From NCBI RefSeq assembly GCF_052857255.1, contig NC_135500.1, forward strand, positions 49,068,272 through 49,132,271: a DNA stretch of 64,000 bases, read 5' to 3'. The DNA comes from Amblyomma americanum (taxonomy: Eukaryota > Arthropoda > Arachnida > Ixodida > Ixodidae). Position numbers and translations under genes: made by a program. Each line of letters begins with the position of its first letter. Position 1 is the first letter of the stretch. The notes under the pieces were generated by a model. The model saw nothing but the letters and a program-made list of their open reading frames with translations. It did no database searches and had not been told where the DNA came from. Below are positions 49,856 through 63,338 of the stretch, one piece after another.

Positions 49856-51075
49856 GCGCGAAAAGTTGTATTCCGGCTCAAAGCAACGGGATACATTGTT
49901 TTAGAACGAAACTAGCGAGATTCACGAACATCGATTTTACAAGTCGTCGAAGAGTATACGAGAGAAAGTTGTAAACTTTTTCGCTCATAACTGCGCGAAA
50001 ACTTGTATTCCGGCTCAAAACAACAGGGTACATCGTTTTAGATCGAAACTAGCGAGATTTACGCACTTCGATTTTACAAGTCGTCGAAGAGTCGACGAGA
50101 GAAAGCTGTTAGCTTTTTCTCTCAGAACTGCGCAAAACTTGTATTCCGACTAAAAGCAACGAGATACATCGTTTTAGATCAAAACTAGCGAGATTTATGT
50201 ACTTCGATTTTACAAGTCGTCGAAGAGTAGACGAGAGAAAGCTATAAGCTTTTTCTCAGAACTGCCCGAAAACTTAAATTCCGGCACAAAACAACGGGAT
50301 ACATCGTTTTAGATCGAAACTAGAGATTCAGGATCATAGATTTTACAAGTCGACAAAGGGTAGACGAGAGAAAGCTGTAAACGTTCTCTGAGAACTGCGC
50401 GAAAACTTGTATTCCGGCTCAAAACAACGGGATACATCGTTTTAGATCGAAATTAGAGAGATTCACGAACATAGATTTTACAAGTCGACAAAGGGTAGAC
50501 GAGAGAAAGCTGTAAACTTGCAGAACTGCGCGAAAACTTAAATTCCGGCTCAAAACAACGGGATACATCGTTTTAGACCGAAACTAGCGAGATTCACGAA
50601 CATTGATTTTACAAGTCGTCGAAGAGTAGAAGAGAGAAAGCTGTAAACGTTTTCTCTCAGAACTGCGCGAAAACTTGAATTCCGGCTCAAAACAACGGGA
50701 TAAATCGTTTTAGATCGAAACTAGCGAGATTCACGAACATCGATTTTACAAGTCGTCGAAGAGTAGAAGAGAGAGAGCTGTAAACGTTTTCTCTCAGAAC
50801 TGCGTGAAAACTTGTATTCCGGCTCAAAACAACGGGATACATCGTTTTAGACCGAAACTAGCGAGATTCACGAACATCGATTTTACAAGTCGTCGAAGAG
50901 TAGAAGAGAGAAAGCTGCAAACGTTTTCTCTCAGAACTGCGCGAAAACTTGAATTCCGGCTCAAAACAACGGGATACATCGTTTTAGATCGAAACTAGCG
51001 AGATTCACGAATATCGATTTTACAAGTCGTCGAAGAGTAGACGAGAGAGAGCTGTAAGCTTTTTCTCTCAGAACA
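49856..51075 (+). repeat. 1,220-bp tandem unit (9 monomers), copy 1
   Basis: m5/m1 hybrid, m2, m8 (AACTGCCCG), m9, m10, m11/m12, m13, m11/m12 again, and an m13/m4 hybrid (GAATATCG, then GTAAGC and AACA ending) that brings the series back to m5/m1. The m9 here has lost two bases (CTAGAGATTCAGG near 50,323). Confidence 0.8.
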
Positions 51076-52055
51076 GCGCGAAAAGTTGTATTCCGGCTCA
51101 AAGCAACGGGATACATTGTTTTAGAACGAAACTAGCGAGATTCACGAACATCGATTTTACAAGTCGTCGAAGAGTATACGAGAGAAAGTTGTAAACTTTT
51201 TCGCTCATAACTGCGCGAAAACTTGTATTCCGGCTCAAAACAACAGGGTACATCGTTTTAGATCGAAACTAGCGAGATTTACGCACTTCGATTTTACAAG
51301 TCGTCGAAGAGTCGACGAGAGAAAGCTGTTAGCTTTTTCTCTCAGAACTGCGCAAAACTTGTATTCCGACTAAAAGCAACGAGATACATCGTTTTAGATC
51401 AAAACTAGCGAGATTTATGTACTTCGATTTTACAAGTCGTCGAAGAGTAGACGAGAGAAAGCTATAAGCTTTTTCTCAGAACTGCCCGAAAACTTAAATT
51501 CCGGCACAAAACAACGGGATACATCGTTTTAGATCGAAACTAGAGAGATTCAGGATCATAGATTTTACAAGTCGACAAAGGGTAGACGAGAGAAAGCTGT
51601 AAACTTTCTCTGAGAACTGCGCGAAAACTTGTATTCCGGCTCAAAACAACGGGATACATCGTTTTAGATCGAAATTAGAGAGATTCACGAACATAGATTT
51701 TACAAGTCGACAAAGGGTAGACGAGAGAAAGCTGTAAACTTGCAGAACTGCGCGAAAACTTAAATTCCGGCTCAAAACAACGGGATACATCGTTTTAGAC
51801 CGAAACTAGCGAGATTCACGAACATTGATTTTACAAGTCGTCGAAGAGTAGAAGAGAGAAAGCTGTAAACGTTTTCTCTCAGAACTGCGCGAAAACTTGA
51901 ATTCCGGCTCAAAACAACGGGATACATCGTTTTAGATCGAAACTAGCGAGATTCACGAACATCGATTTTACAAGTCGTCGAAGAGTAGACGAGAGAGAGC
52001 TGTAAACGTTTTCTCTCAGAACTGCGTGAAAACTTGTATTCCGGCTCAAAACAAC
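51076..52055 (+). repeat. 1,220-bp tandem unit, copy 2 (partial, 7 monomers)
   Basis: Repeats the first seven monomers of copy 1 at offset 1,220-1,222 (the shift reflects the two-base deletion in copy 1). It then leaves the register, continuing with m14 (GATCAAAAC) where copy 1 has m11/m12 (GACCGAAAC). The same series recurs at +2,044 bp (53,120). Confidence 0.8.
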
Positions 52056-52571
52056 GGGATACATCGTTTTAGATCAAAACTAGCGAGATTCACGAACATC
52101 GATTTTACAAGTCGTCGAAGAGTAGACAAGAGAAAGCTGAAAGCTTTTTCTCTCAGAACTGCGCGAAAACTTGTATTCCGGCTCAAAACAACGGGATACA
52201 TCGTTTCAGAGTGAAACTAGCGAGATTTACGCACTTCGATTTTACAAGTCGTCGAAGAGTAGACGAGAGAAAGCTGTAAACGTTTTCTCTCAGAACTGCG
52301 CGAAAACTTGAATTCCGGCTCAAAACAACGGGATACATCGTTTTAGATCGAAACTAGCGAGATTCACGAACATCGATTTTACAAGTCGTCGAAGAGTAGA
52401 CGAGAGAGAGCTGTAAACGTTTTCTCTTAGAACTGCGCGAAAACTTGTATTTAGGCTCAAAACAACGGGATACATCGTTTTAGATCAAAACTAGCGAGAT
52501 TTACGCACTTCGATTTTACAAGTCGTCGAAGAGTAGACAAGAGAAAGCTGAAAGCTTTTTCTCTCAGAACT
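52056..52571 (+). repeat. Family A monomers m14, m12, m13, m14
   Basis: m14 with the private TTTCAGAGTG change (52,207) that recurs at 54,251, then m12, m13 and a TATTTAGG-type m14. Confidence 0.75.
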
Positions 52572-54341
52572 GCGCGAAAACTTGTATTCCGGCTCAAAAC
52601 AACGGGATACATCGTTTCAGATTGAAACTAGCGAGATTCACGAACATCGATTTTACATGTCGTCGAAGAGTAGACGAGAGAAAGTTGTAAACTTTTTCGC
52701 TCATAACTGCGCGAAAACTTGTATTCCGGCTCAAAACAACAGGGTACATCGTTTTAGATCGAAACTAGCGAGATTTACGCACTTCGATTTTACAAGTCGT
52801 CGAAGAGTCGACGAGAGAAAGCTGTTAGCTTTTTCTCTCAGAACTGAGCAAAAACTTGAATTCCGGCTCAAAACAACGGGATACATCGTTTTAGGTCGAA
52901 ACTAGCGCGATTTACGCACTTCGATTATACAAGTCGTCGAAGAGTAGACGAGAGGAAGGCGTAAACTTTTTCTCTCAGAACTGCGCGAAAACTTGAATTC
53001 CGGCTATAAACAACGGGATACATCGTTTTAGATCGAAACTAGCGAGATTTACGCATTTCGATTTTACAAGTCGTCGAAGAGTAGACGAGAGAGAGCTGTA
53101 AGCTTTTTCTCTCAGAACAGCGCGAAAAGTTGTATTCCGGCTCAAAGCAACGGGATACATTGTTTTAGAACGAAACTAGCGAGATTCACGAACATCGATT
53201 TTACAAGTCGTCGAAGAGTATACGAGAGAAAGTTGTAAACTTTTTCGCTCATAACTGCGCGAAAACTTGTATTCCGGCTCAAAACAACAGGGTACATCGT
53301 TTTAGATCGAAACTAGCGAGATTTACGCACTTCGATTTTACAAGTCGTCGAAGAGTCGACGAGAGAAAGCTGTTAGCTTTTTCTCTCAGAACTGCGCAAA
53401 ACTTGTATTCCGACTAAAAGCAACGAGATACATCGTTTTAGATCAAAACTAGCGAGATTTATGTACTTCGATTTTACAAGTCGTCGAAGAGTAGACGAGA
53501 GAAAGCTATAAGCTTTTTCTCAGAACTGCCCGAAAACTTAAATTCCGGCACAAAACAACGGGATACATCGTTTTAGATCGAAACTAGAGAGATTCAGGAT
53601 CATAGATTTTACAAGTCGACAAAGGGTAGACGAGAGAAAGCTGTAAACTTTCTCTGAGAACTGCGCGAAAACTTGTATTCCGGCTCAAAACAACGGGATA
53701 CATCGTTTTAGATCGAAATTAGAGAGATTCACGAACATAGATTTTACAAGTCGACAAAGGGTAGACGAGAGAAAGCTGTAAACTTGCAGAACTGCGCGAA
53801 AACTTAAATTCCGGCTCAAAACAACGGGATACATCGTTTTAGACCGAAACTAGCGAGATTCACGAACATTGATTTTACAAGTCGTCGAAGAGTAGAAGAG
53901 AGAAAGCTGTAAACGTTTTCTCTCAGAACTGCGCGAAAACTTGAATTCCGGCTCAAAACAACGGGATACATCGTTTTAGATCGAAACTAGCGAGATTCAC
54001 GAACATCGATTTTACAAGTCGTCGAAGAGTAGACGAGAGAGAGCTGTAAACGTTTTCTCTCAGAACTGCGTGAAAACTTGTATTCCGGCTCAAAACAACG
54101 GGATACATCGTTTTAGATCAAAACTAGCGAGATTCACGAACATCGATTTTACAAGTCGTCGAAGAGTAGACAAGAGAAAGCTGAAAGCTTTTTCTCTCAG
54201 AACTGCGCGAAAACTTGTATTCCGGCTCAAAACAACGGGATACATCGTTTCAGAGTGAAACTAGCGAGATTTACGCACTTCGATTTTACAAGTCGTCGAA
54301 GAGTAGACGAGAGAAAGCTGTAAACGTTTTCTCTCAGAACT
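52572..54341 (+). repeat. 1,770-bp tandem unit (13 monomers), copy 1
   Basis: m1, m2, m3, m4, m5/m1, m2, m8, m9, m10, m11/m12, m13, m14 and m12. The m1 starts at 52,572 and the next at 54,342. The preceding pass is two monomers longer (15-mer, 2,044 bp, 51,076 to 53,120), so this unit arose by losing an m13-m14 pair at about 54,345-54,378. Confidence 0.8.
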
Positions 54342-55849
54342 GCGCGAAAACTTGAATTCCGGCTCAAAACAACGGGATACATCGTTTCAGATTGAAACTA
54401 GCGAGATTCACGAACATCGATTTTACATGTCGTCGAAGAGTAGACGAGAGAAAGTTGTAAACTTTTTCGCTCATAACTGCGCGAAAACTTGTATTCCGGC
54501 TCAAAACAACAGGGTACATCGTTTTAGATCGAAACTAGCGAGATTTACGCACTTCGATTTTACAAGTCGTCGAAGAGTCGACGAGAGAAAGCTGTTAGCT
54601 TTTTCTCTCAGAACTGAGCAAAAACTTGAATTCCGGCTCAAAACAACGGGATACATCGTTTTAGGTCGAAACTAGCGCGATTTACGCACTTCGATTATAC
54701 AAGTCGTCGAAGAGTAGACGAGAGGAAGGCGTAAACTTTTTCTCTCAGAACTGCGCGAAAACTTGAATTCCGGCTATAAACAACGGGATACATCGTTTTA
54801 GATCGAAACTAGCGAGATTTACGCATTTCGATTTTACAAGTCGTCGAAGAGTAGACGAGAGAGAGCTGTAAGCTTTTTCTCTCAGAACAGCGCGAAAAGT
54901 TGTATTCCGGCTCAAAGCAACGGGATACATTGTTTTAGAACGAAACTAGCGAGATTCACGAACATCGATTTTACAAGTCGTCGAAGAGTATACGAGAGAA
55001 AGTTGTAAACTTTTTCGCTCATAACTGCGCGAAAACTTGTATTCCCGCTCAAAACAACAGGGTACATCGTTTTAGATCGAAACTAGCGAGATTTACGCAC
55101 TTCGATTTTACAAGTCGTCGAAGAGTCGACGAGAGAAAGCTGTTAGCTTTTTCTCTCAGAACTGCACAAAACTTGTATTCCGACTAAAAGCAACGAGATA
55201 CATCGTTTTAGATCAAAACTAGCGAGATTTATGTACTTCGATTTTACAAGTCGTCGAAGAGTAGACGAGAGAAAGCTATAAGCTTTTTCTCAGAACTGCC
55301 CGAAAACTTAAATTCCGGCACAAAACAACGGGATACATCGTTTTAGATCGAAACTAGAGATTCAGGATCATAGATTTTACAAGTCGACAAAGGGTAGACG
55401 AGAGAAAGCTGTAAACTTTCTCTGAGAACTGCGCGAAAACTTGTATTCCGGCTCAAAACAACGGGATACATCGTTTTAGATCGAAATTAGAGAGATTCAC
55501 GAACATAGATTTTACAAGTCGACAAAGGGTAGACGAGAGAAAGCTGTAAACTTGCAGAACTGCCCGAAAACTTAAATTCCGGCTCAAAACAACGGGATAC
55601 ATCGTTTTAGACCGAAACTAGCGAGATTCACGAACATTGATTTTACAAGTCGTCGAAGAGTAGAAGAGAAAGCTGTAAACGTTTTCTCTCAGAACTGCGC
55701 GAAAACTTGAATTCCGGCTCAAAACAACGGGATACATCGTTTTAGATCGAAACTAGCGAGATTCACGAACATCGATTTTACAAGTCGTCGAAGAGTAGAC
55801 GAGAGAGAGCTGTAAACGTTTTCTCTCAGAACTGCGTGAAAACTTGTAT
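54342..55849 (+). repeat. 1,770-bp tandem unit, copy 2
   Basis: Repeats the previous unit from m1 through m13 with small deletions (CTAGAGATTCAGG near 55,354; AGTAGAAGAGAAAG near 55,660) and changes such as AACTGCACAAAAC (55,163), so the offset drops slightly below 1,770. It starts with a GAATTC-containing join to m1 near 54,356. Confidence 0.75.
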
Positions 55850-57753
55850 TCCGGCTCAAAACAACGGGATACATCGTTTTAGACCGAAACTAGCGAGATT
55901 CACGAACATCGATTTTACAAGTCGTCGAAGAGTAGAAGAGAGAAAGCTGTAAACGTTTTCTCTCAGAACTGCGCGAAAACTTGAATTCCGGCTCAAAAAA
56001 ACGGGATACATCGTTTTAGATCGAAACTAGCGAGATTCACGAACATCGATTTTACAAGTCGTCGAAGAGTAGACGAGAGAGAGCTGTAAACGTTTTCTCT
56101 CAGAACTGCGTGAAAACTTGTATTCCGGCTCAAAACAACGGGATACATCGTTTTAGATCAAAACTAGCGAGATTCACGAACATCGATTTTACAAGTCGTC
56201 GAAGAGTAGACAAGAGAAAGCTGAAAGCTTTTTCTCTCAGAACTGCGCGAAAACTTGTATTCCGGCTCAAAACAACGGGATACATCGTTTCAGATTGAAA
56301 CTAGCGAGATTCACGAACATCGATTTTACATGTCGTCGAAGAGTAGACGAGAGAAAGTTGTAAACTTTTTCGCTCATAACTGCGCGAAAACTTGTATTCC
56401 GGCTCAAAACAACAGGGTACATCGTTTTAGATTGAAACTAGCGAGATTTACGCACTTCGATTTTACAAGTCGTCGAAGAGTAGACGAGAGAAAGCTGTAA
56501 ACGTTTTCTCTCAGAACTGCGCGAAAACTTGAATTCCGGCTCAAAACAACGGGATACATCGTTTTAGATCGAAACTAGCGAGATTCACGAACATCGATTT
56601 TACAAGTCGTCGAAGAGTAGACGAGAGAGAGCTGTAAACGTTTTCTCTTAGAACTGCGCGAAAACTTGTATTTAGGCTCAAAACAACGGGATACATCGTT
56701 TTAGATCAAAACTAGCGAGATTTACGCACTTCGATTTTACAAGTCGTCGAAGAGTAGACAAGAGAAAGCTGAAAGCTTTTTCTCTCAGAACTGCGCGAAA
56801 ACTTGTATTCCGGCTCAAAACAACGGGATACATCGTTTCAGATTGAAACTAGCGAGATTCACGAACATCGATTTTACATGTCGTCGAAGAGTAGACGAGA
56901 GAAAGTTGTAAACTTTTTCGCTCATAACTGCGCGAAAACTTGTATTCCGGCTCAAAACAACAGGGTACATCGTTTTAGATCGAAACTAGCGAGATTTACG
57001 CACTTCGATTTTACAAGTCGTCGAAGAGTCGACGAGAGAAAGCTGTTAGCTTTTTCTCTCAGAACTGAGCAAAAACTTGAATTCCGGCTCAAAACAACGG
57101 GATACATCGTTTTAGGTCGAAACTAGCGCGATTTACGCACTTCGATTATACAAGTCGTCGAAGAGTAGACGAGAGGAAGGCGTAAACTTTTTCTCTCAGA
57201 ACTGCGCGAAAACTTGAATTCCGGCTATAAACAACGGGATACATCGTTTTAGATCGAAACTAGCGAGATTTACGCATTTCGATTTTACAAGTCGTCGAAG
57301 AGTAGACGTGAGAGAGCTGTAAGCTTTTTCTCTCAGAACAGCGCGAAAAGTTGTATTCCGGCTCAAAGCAACGGGATACATTGTTTTAGAACGAAACTAG
57401 CGAGATTCACGAACATCGATTTTACAAGTCGTCGAAGAGTATACGAGAGAAAGTTGTAAACTTTTTCGCTCATAACTGCGCGAAAACTTGTATTCCGGCT
57501 CAAAACAACAGGGTACATCGTTTTAGATCGAAACTAGCGAGATTTACGCACTTCGATTTTACAAGTCGTCGAAGAGTCGACGAGAGAAAGCTGTTAGCTT
57601 TTTCTCTCAGAACTGCGCAAAACTTGTATTCCGACTAAAAGCAACGAGATACATCGTTTTAGATCAAAACTAGCGAGATTTATGTACTTCGATTTTACAA
57701 GTCGTCGAAGAGTAGACGAGAGAAAGCTATAAGCTTTTTCTCAGAACTGCCCG
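55850..57753 (+). repeat. 1.9-kb displaced copy of 48,365-50,268
   Basis: Fourteen monomers in the same order as 48,365-50,268 at a constant offset of 7,485 bp (about 55 monomers). The open-frame artefacts at 48,625, 48,770, 49,318 and 49,711 recur at 56,110, 56,255, 56,803 and 57,196. Private differences include CTCAAAAAAACGG near 55,992 and GACGTGAGAG near 57,306. Confidence 0.8.
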
Positions 57754-60334
57754 AAAACTTGAATTCCGGCTCAAAACAACGGGATACATCGTTTTAGATC
57801 GAAACTAGCGAGATTCACGAACATCGATTTTACAAGTCGTCGAAGAGTAGACGAGAGCGAGCTGTAAACGTTTTCTCTTAGAACTGCGCGAAAACTTGTA
57901 TTCCGGCTCAAAACAACGGGATACATCGTTTTAGATCAAAACTAGCGAGATTTACGCACTTCGATTTTACAAGTCGTCGAAGAGTCGACGAGAGAAAGCT
58001 GTTAGCTTTTTCTCTCAGAACTGAGCAAAAACTTGAATTCCGGCTCAAAACAACGGGATACATCGTTTTAGGTCGAAACTAGCGCGATTTACGCACTTCG
58101 ATTATACAAGTCGTCGAAGAGTAGACGAGAGGAAGGCGTAAACTTTTTCTCTCAGAACTGCGCGAAAACTTGAATTCCGGCTATAAACAACGGGATACAT
58201 CGTTTTAGATCGAAACTAGCGAGATTTACGCATTTCGATTTTACAAGTCGTCGAAGAGTAGACGAGAGAGAGCTGTAAGCTTTTTCTCTCAGAACAGCGC
58301 GAAAAGTTGTATTCCGGCTCAAAGCAACGGGATACATCGTTTTAGAACGAAACTAGCGAGATTCACGAACATCGATTTTACAAGTCGTCGAAGAGTTGAC
58401 GAGAGAGAGGTGTAAACGTTTTCTCTCAGAACTGCGCGAAAACTTGTATTCCGGCTCAAATCAACGGGATACATCGTTTTAGATCGAAACTAGCGAGATT
58501 TACGCACTTCGATTTTACAAGTCGTCGAAGAGTAGACGAGAGAAAGCTGTAAACTTTTTCTCTCAGAACTGGGCGAAAACTTCTATTCCGGCTCAAACAA
58601 CGGGATACATTGTTTTAGATAGAAACTAGAGAAATTCACGAACATCGATTTTACAAGTCGTCGAAGAGTAGACAAGAGAAAGTTGTAAAAATTTTCTCTA
58701 AGAAGTGCGCAAAACTTGTATTCCGACTAAAAGCAACGAGATACATCGTTTTAGATCAAAACTAGCGAGATTTACGTACTTCGATTTTACAAGTCGTCGA
58801 AGAGTAGACGAGAGAAAGCTATAAGCTTTTTCTCAGAACTGCGCGAAAACTTAAATTCCGGCTCAAAACAACGGGATACATCGTTTTAGATCGAAACTAG
58901 AGAGATTCAGGATCATAGATTTTACAAGTCGACAAAGGGTAGACGAGAGAAAGCTGTAAACTTTCTCTCAGAACTGCGCGAAAACTTGTATTCCGGCTCA
59001 AAACAACGGGATACATCGTTTTAGATCGAAATTAGACAGATTCACGAACATAAATTTTACAAGTCGACAAAGGGTAGACGAGAGAAAGCTGTAAACTTGC
59101 AGAACTGAGCGAAAACTTAAATTCCGGCTCAAAACAACGGGATACATCGTTTTAGACCGAAACTAGCGAGATTCACGAACATCGATTTTACAAGTCGTCG
59201 AAGAGTAGAAGAGAGAAAGCTGTAAACGTTTTCTCTCAGAACTGCGCGAAAACTTGAATTCCGGCTCAAAACCACGGGATACATCGTTTTAGATCGAAAC
59301 TAGCGAGATTCACGAATATCGATTTTACAAGTCGTCGAAGAGTAGACGAGAGAGAGCTGTAAACGTTTTCTCTCAGAACTGCGCGAAAACTTGTATTCCG
59401 GCTCAAAACAACGGGATACATCGTTTTAGATCAAAACTAGCGAGATTTACGCACTTCGATTTTACAAGTCGTCGAAGAGTAGACAAGAGAAAGCTGAAAG
59501 CTTTTTCTCTCAGAACTGCGCGAAAACTTGTATTCCGGCTCAAAACAACGGGATACATCGTTTCAGATTGAAACTAGCGAGATTCACGAACATCGATTTT
59601 ACATGTCGTCGAAGAGTAGACGAGAGAAAGTTGTAAACTTTTTCGCTCATAACTGCGCGAAAACTTGTATTCCGGCTCAAAACAACAGGGTACATCGTTT
59701 TAGATCGAAACTAGCGAGATTTACGCACTTCGATTTTACAAGTCGTCGAAGGGTCGACGAGAGAAAGCTGTTAGCTTTTTCTCTCAGAACTGAGCAAAAA
59801 CTTGAATTCCGGCTATAAACAACGGGATACATCGTTTTAGATCGAAACTAGCGAGATTTACGCACTTCGATTTTACAAGTCGTCGAAGAGTAGACGAGAG
59901 AGAGCTGTAAGCTTTCTCTCTCAGAACAGCGCGAAAAGTTGTATTCCGGCTCAAAGCAACGGGATACATCGTTTTAGAACGAAACTAGCGAGATTCACGA
60001 ACATCGATTTTACAAGTCGTCGAAGAGTTGACGAGAGAGAGGTGTAAACGTTTTTTCTCAGAACTGCGCGAAAACTTGTATTCCGGCTCAAATCAACGGG
60101 ATACATCGTTTTAGATCGAAATTAGAGAGATTCACGAACATAGATTTTACAAGTCGACAAAGGGTAGACGAGAGAAAGCTGTAAACTTGCAGAACTGCGC
60201 GAAAACTTAAATTCCGGCTCAAAACAACGGGATACATCGTTTTAGACCAAAACTAGCGAGATTCACGAACATTGATTTTACAAGTCGTCGAAGAGTAGAA
60301 GAGAGAAAGCTGTAAACGTTTTCTCTCAGAACTG
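57754..60334 (+). repeat. Family A HORs with near-complete 14-mer
   Basis: m13 (GAGAGCGAG), m14/m2 and m3, then an m4 to m14 series containing true m5, m6 and m7 again (CTCAAATCAACG near 58,453, CTTCTATTCC near 58,581), then m1, m2, an m2/m4 join near 59,800, m4, m5, an m6/m10 hybrid (CTCAAATCAACG with GAAATTAGAGAG near 60,085-60,125), m10 and m11/m12. It shows that an intact m5-m7 segment persists next to derivatives lacking it. Confidence 0.75.
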
Positions 60335-61836
60335 CGCGAAAACTTGAATTCCGGCTCAAAACAACGGGATACATCGTTTTAGATCGAAACTAGCGAGATT
60401 CACGACATCGATTTTACAAGTCGTCGAAGAGTAGACGAGAGAGAGCTGTAAACGTTTTCTCTCAGAACTGCGTGAAAACTTGTATTCCGGCTCAAAACAA
60501 CGGGATACATCGTTTTAGATCAAAACTAGCGAGATTCACGAACATCGATTTTACAAGTCGTCGAAGAGTAGACAAGAGAAAGCTGAAAGCTTTTTCTCTC
60601 AGAACTGCGCGAAAACTTGTATTCCGGCTCAAAACAACGGGATACATCGTTTCAGATTGAAACTAGCGAGATTTACGCACTTCGATTTTACAAGTCGTCG
60701 AAGAGTAGACGAGAGAAAGCTGTAAACGTTTTCTCTCAGAACTGCGCGAAAACTTGAATTCCGGCTCAAAACAACGGGATACATCGTTTTAGATCGAAAC
60801 TAGCGAGATTCACGAACATCGATTTTACAAGTCGTCGAAGAGTAGACGAGAGAGAGCTGTAAACGTTTTCTCTTAGAACTGCGCGAAAACTTGTATTCCG
60901 GCTCAAAACAACGGGATACATCGTTTTAGATCAAAACTAGCGAGATTTACGCACTTCGATTTTACAAGTCGTCGAAGAGTCGACGAGAGAAAGCTGTTAG
61001 CTTTTTCTCTCAGAACTGAGCAAAAACTTGAATTCCGGCTCAAAACAACGGGATACATCGTTTTAGGTCGAAACTAGCGCGATTTACGCACTTCGATTAT
61101 ACAAGTCGTCGAAGAGTAGACGAGAGGAAGGCGTAAACTTTTTCTCTCAGAACTGCGCGAAAACTTGAATTCCGGCTATAAACAACGGGATACATCGTTT
61201 TAGATCGAAACTAGCGAGATTTACGCATTTCGATTTTACAAGTCGTCGAAGAGTAGACGAGAGAGAGCTGTAAGCTTTTTCTCTCAGAACAGCGCGAAAA
61301 GTTGTATTCCGGCTCAAAGCAACGGGATACATCGTTTTAGAACGAAACTAGCGAGATTCACGAACATCGATTTTACAAGTCGTCGAAGAGTTGACGAGAG
61401 AGAGGTGTAAACGTTTTCTCTCAGAACTGCGCGAAAACTTGTATTCCGGCTCAAATCAACGGGATACATCGTTTTAGATCGAAACTAGCGAGATTTACGC
61501 ACTTCGATTTTACAAGTCGTCGAAGAGTAGACGAGAGAAAGCTGTAAACTTTTTCTCTCAGAACTGGGCGAAAACTTCTATTCCGGCTCAAACAACGGGA
61601 TACATTGTTTTAGATAGAAACTAGCGAAATTCACGAACATCGATTTTACAAGTCGTCGAAGAGTAGACAAGAGAAAGTTGTAAACATTTTCTCTAAGAAC
61701 TGCGCAAAACTTGTATTCCGACTAAAAGCAACGAGATACATCGTTTTAGATCAAAACTAGCGAGATTTACGTACTTCGATTTTACAAGTCGTCGAAGAGT
61801 AGACGAGAGAAAGCTATAAGCTTTTTCTCAGAACTG
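60335..61836 (+). repeat. 1,502-bp tandem unit (11 monomers), copy 1
   Basis: m13 with a two-base deletion (TTCACGACATCG near 60,399), m14, m12, m13, m14/m2, m3, m4, m5, m6, m7 and m8. The m7 has TAGATAGAAAC and CTAGCGAAATT. The unit closes with an m8/m12 hybrid end. Confidence 0.88.
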
Positions 61837-63338
61837 CGCGAAAACTTGAATTCCGGCTCAAAACAACGGGATACATCGTTTTAGATCGAAACTAGCGAGA
61901 TTCACGACATCGATTTTACAAGTCGTCGAAGAGTAGACGAGAGAGAGCTGTAAACGTTTTCTCTCAGAACTGCGTGAAAACTTGTATTCCGGCTCAAAAC
62001 AACGGGATACATCGTTTTAGATCAAAACTAGCGAGATTCACGAACATCGATTTTACAAGTCGTCGAAGAGTAGACAAGAGAAAGCTGAAAGCTTTTTCTC
62101 TCAGAACTGCGCGAAAACTTGTATTCCGGCTCAAAACAACGGGATACATCGTTTCAGATTGAAACTAGCGAGATTTACGCACTTCGATTTTACAAGTCGT
62201 CGAAGAGTAGACGAGAGAAAGCTGTAAACGTTTTCTCTCAGAACTGCGCGAAAACTTGAATTCCGGCTCAAAACAACGGGATACATCGTTTTAGATCGAA
62301 ACTAGCGAGATTCACGAACATCGATTTTACAAGTCGTCGAAGAGTAGACGAGAGAGAGCTGTAAACGTTTTCTCTTAGAACTGCGCGAAAACTTGTATTC
62401 CGGCTCAAAACAACGGGATACATCGTTTTAGATCAAAACTAGCGAGATTTACGCACTTCGATTTTACAAGTCGTCGAAGAGTCGACGAGAGAAAGCTGTT
62501 AGCTTTTTCTCTCAGAACTGAGCAAAAACTTGAATTCCGGCTCAAAACAACGGGATACATCGTTTTAGGTCGAAACTAGCGCGATTTACGCACTTCGATT
62601 ATACAAGTCGTCGAAGAGTAGACGAGAGGAAGGCGTAAACTTTTTCTCTCAGAACTGCGCGAAAACTTGAATTCCGGCTATAAACAACGGGATACATCGT
62701 TTTAGATCGAAACTAGCGAGATTTACGCATTTCGATTTTACAAGTCGTCGAAGAGTAGACGAGAGAGAGCTGTAAGCTTTTTCTCTCAGAACAGCGCGAA
62801 AAGTTGTATTCCGGCTCAAAGCAACGGGATACATCGTTTTAGAACGAAACTAGCGAGATTCACGAACATCGATTTTACAAGTCGTCGAAGAGTTGACGAG
62901 AGAGAGGTGTAAACGTTTTCTCTCAGAACTGCGCGAAAACTTGTATTCCGGCTCAAATCAACGGGATACATCGTTTTAGATCGAAACTAGCGAGATTTAC
63001 GCACTTCGATTTTACAAGTCGTCGAAGAGTAGACGAGAGAAAGCTGTAAACTTTTTCTCTCAGAACTGGGCGAAAACTTCTATTCCGGCTCAAACAACGG
63101 GATACATTGTTTTAGATAGAAACTAGCGAAATTCACGAACATCGATTTTACAAGTCGTCGAAGAGTAGACAAGAGAAAGTTGTAAACATTTTCTCTAAGA
63201 ACTGCGCAAAACTTGTATTCCGACTAAAAGCAACGAGATACATCGTTTTAGATCAAAACTAGCGAGATTTACGTACTTCGATTTTACAAGTCGTCGAAGA
63301 GTAGACGAGAGAAAGCTATAAGCTTTTTCTCAGAACTG
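61837..63338 (+). repeat. 1,502-bp tandem unit (11 monomers), copy 2
   Basis: Near-perfect repeat of copy 1 at offset 1,502, including the TTCACGACATCG deletion (61,901) and the m7 changes. I noticed no clear difference between the two copies by eye, which makes this the freshest-looking duplication in the window. Confidence 0.88.
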
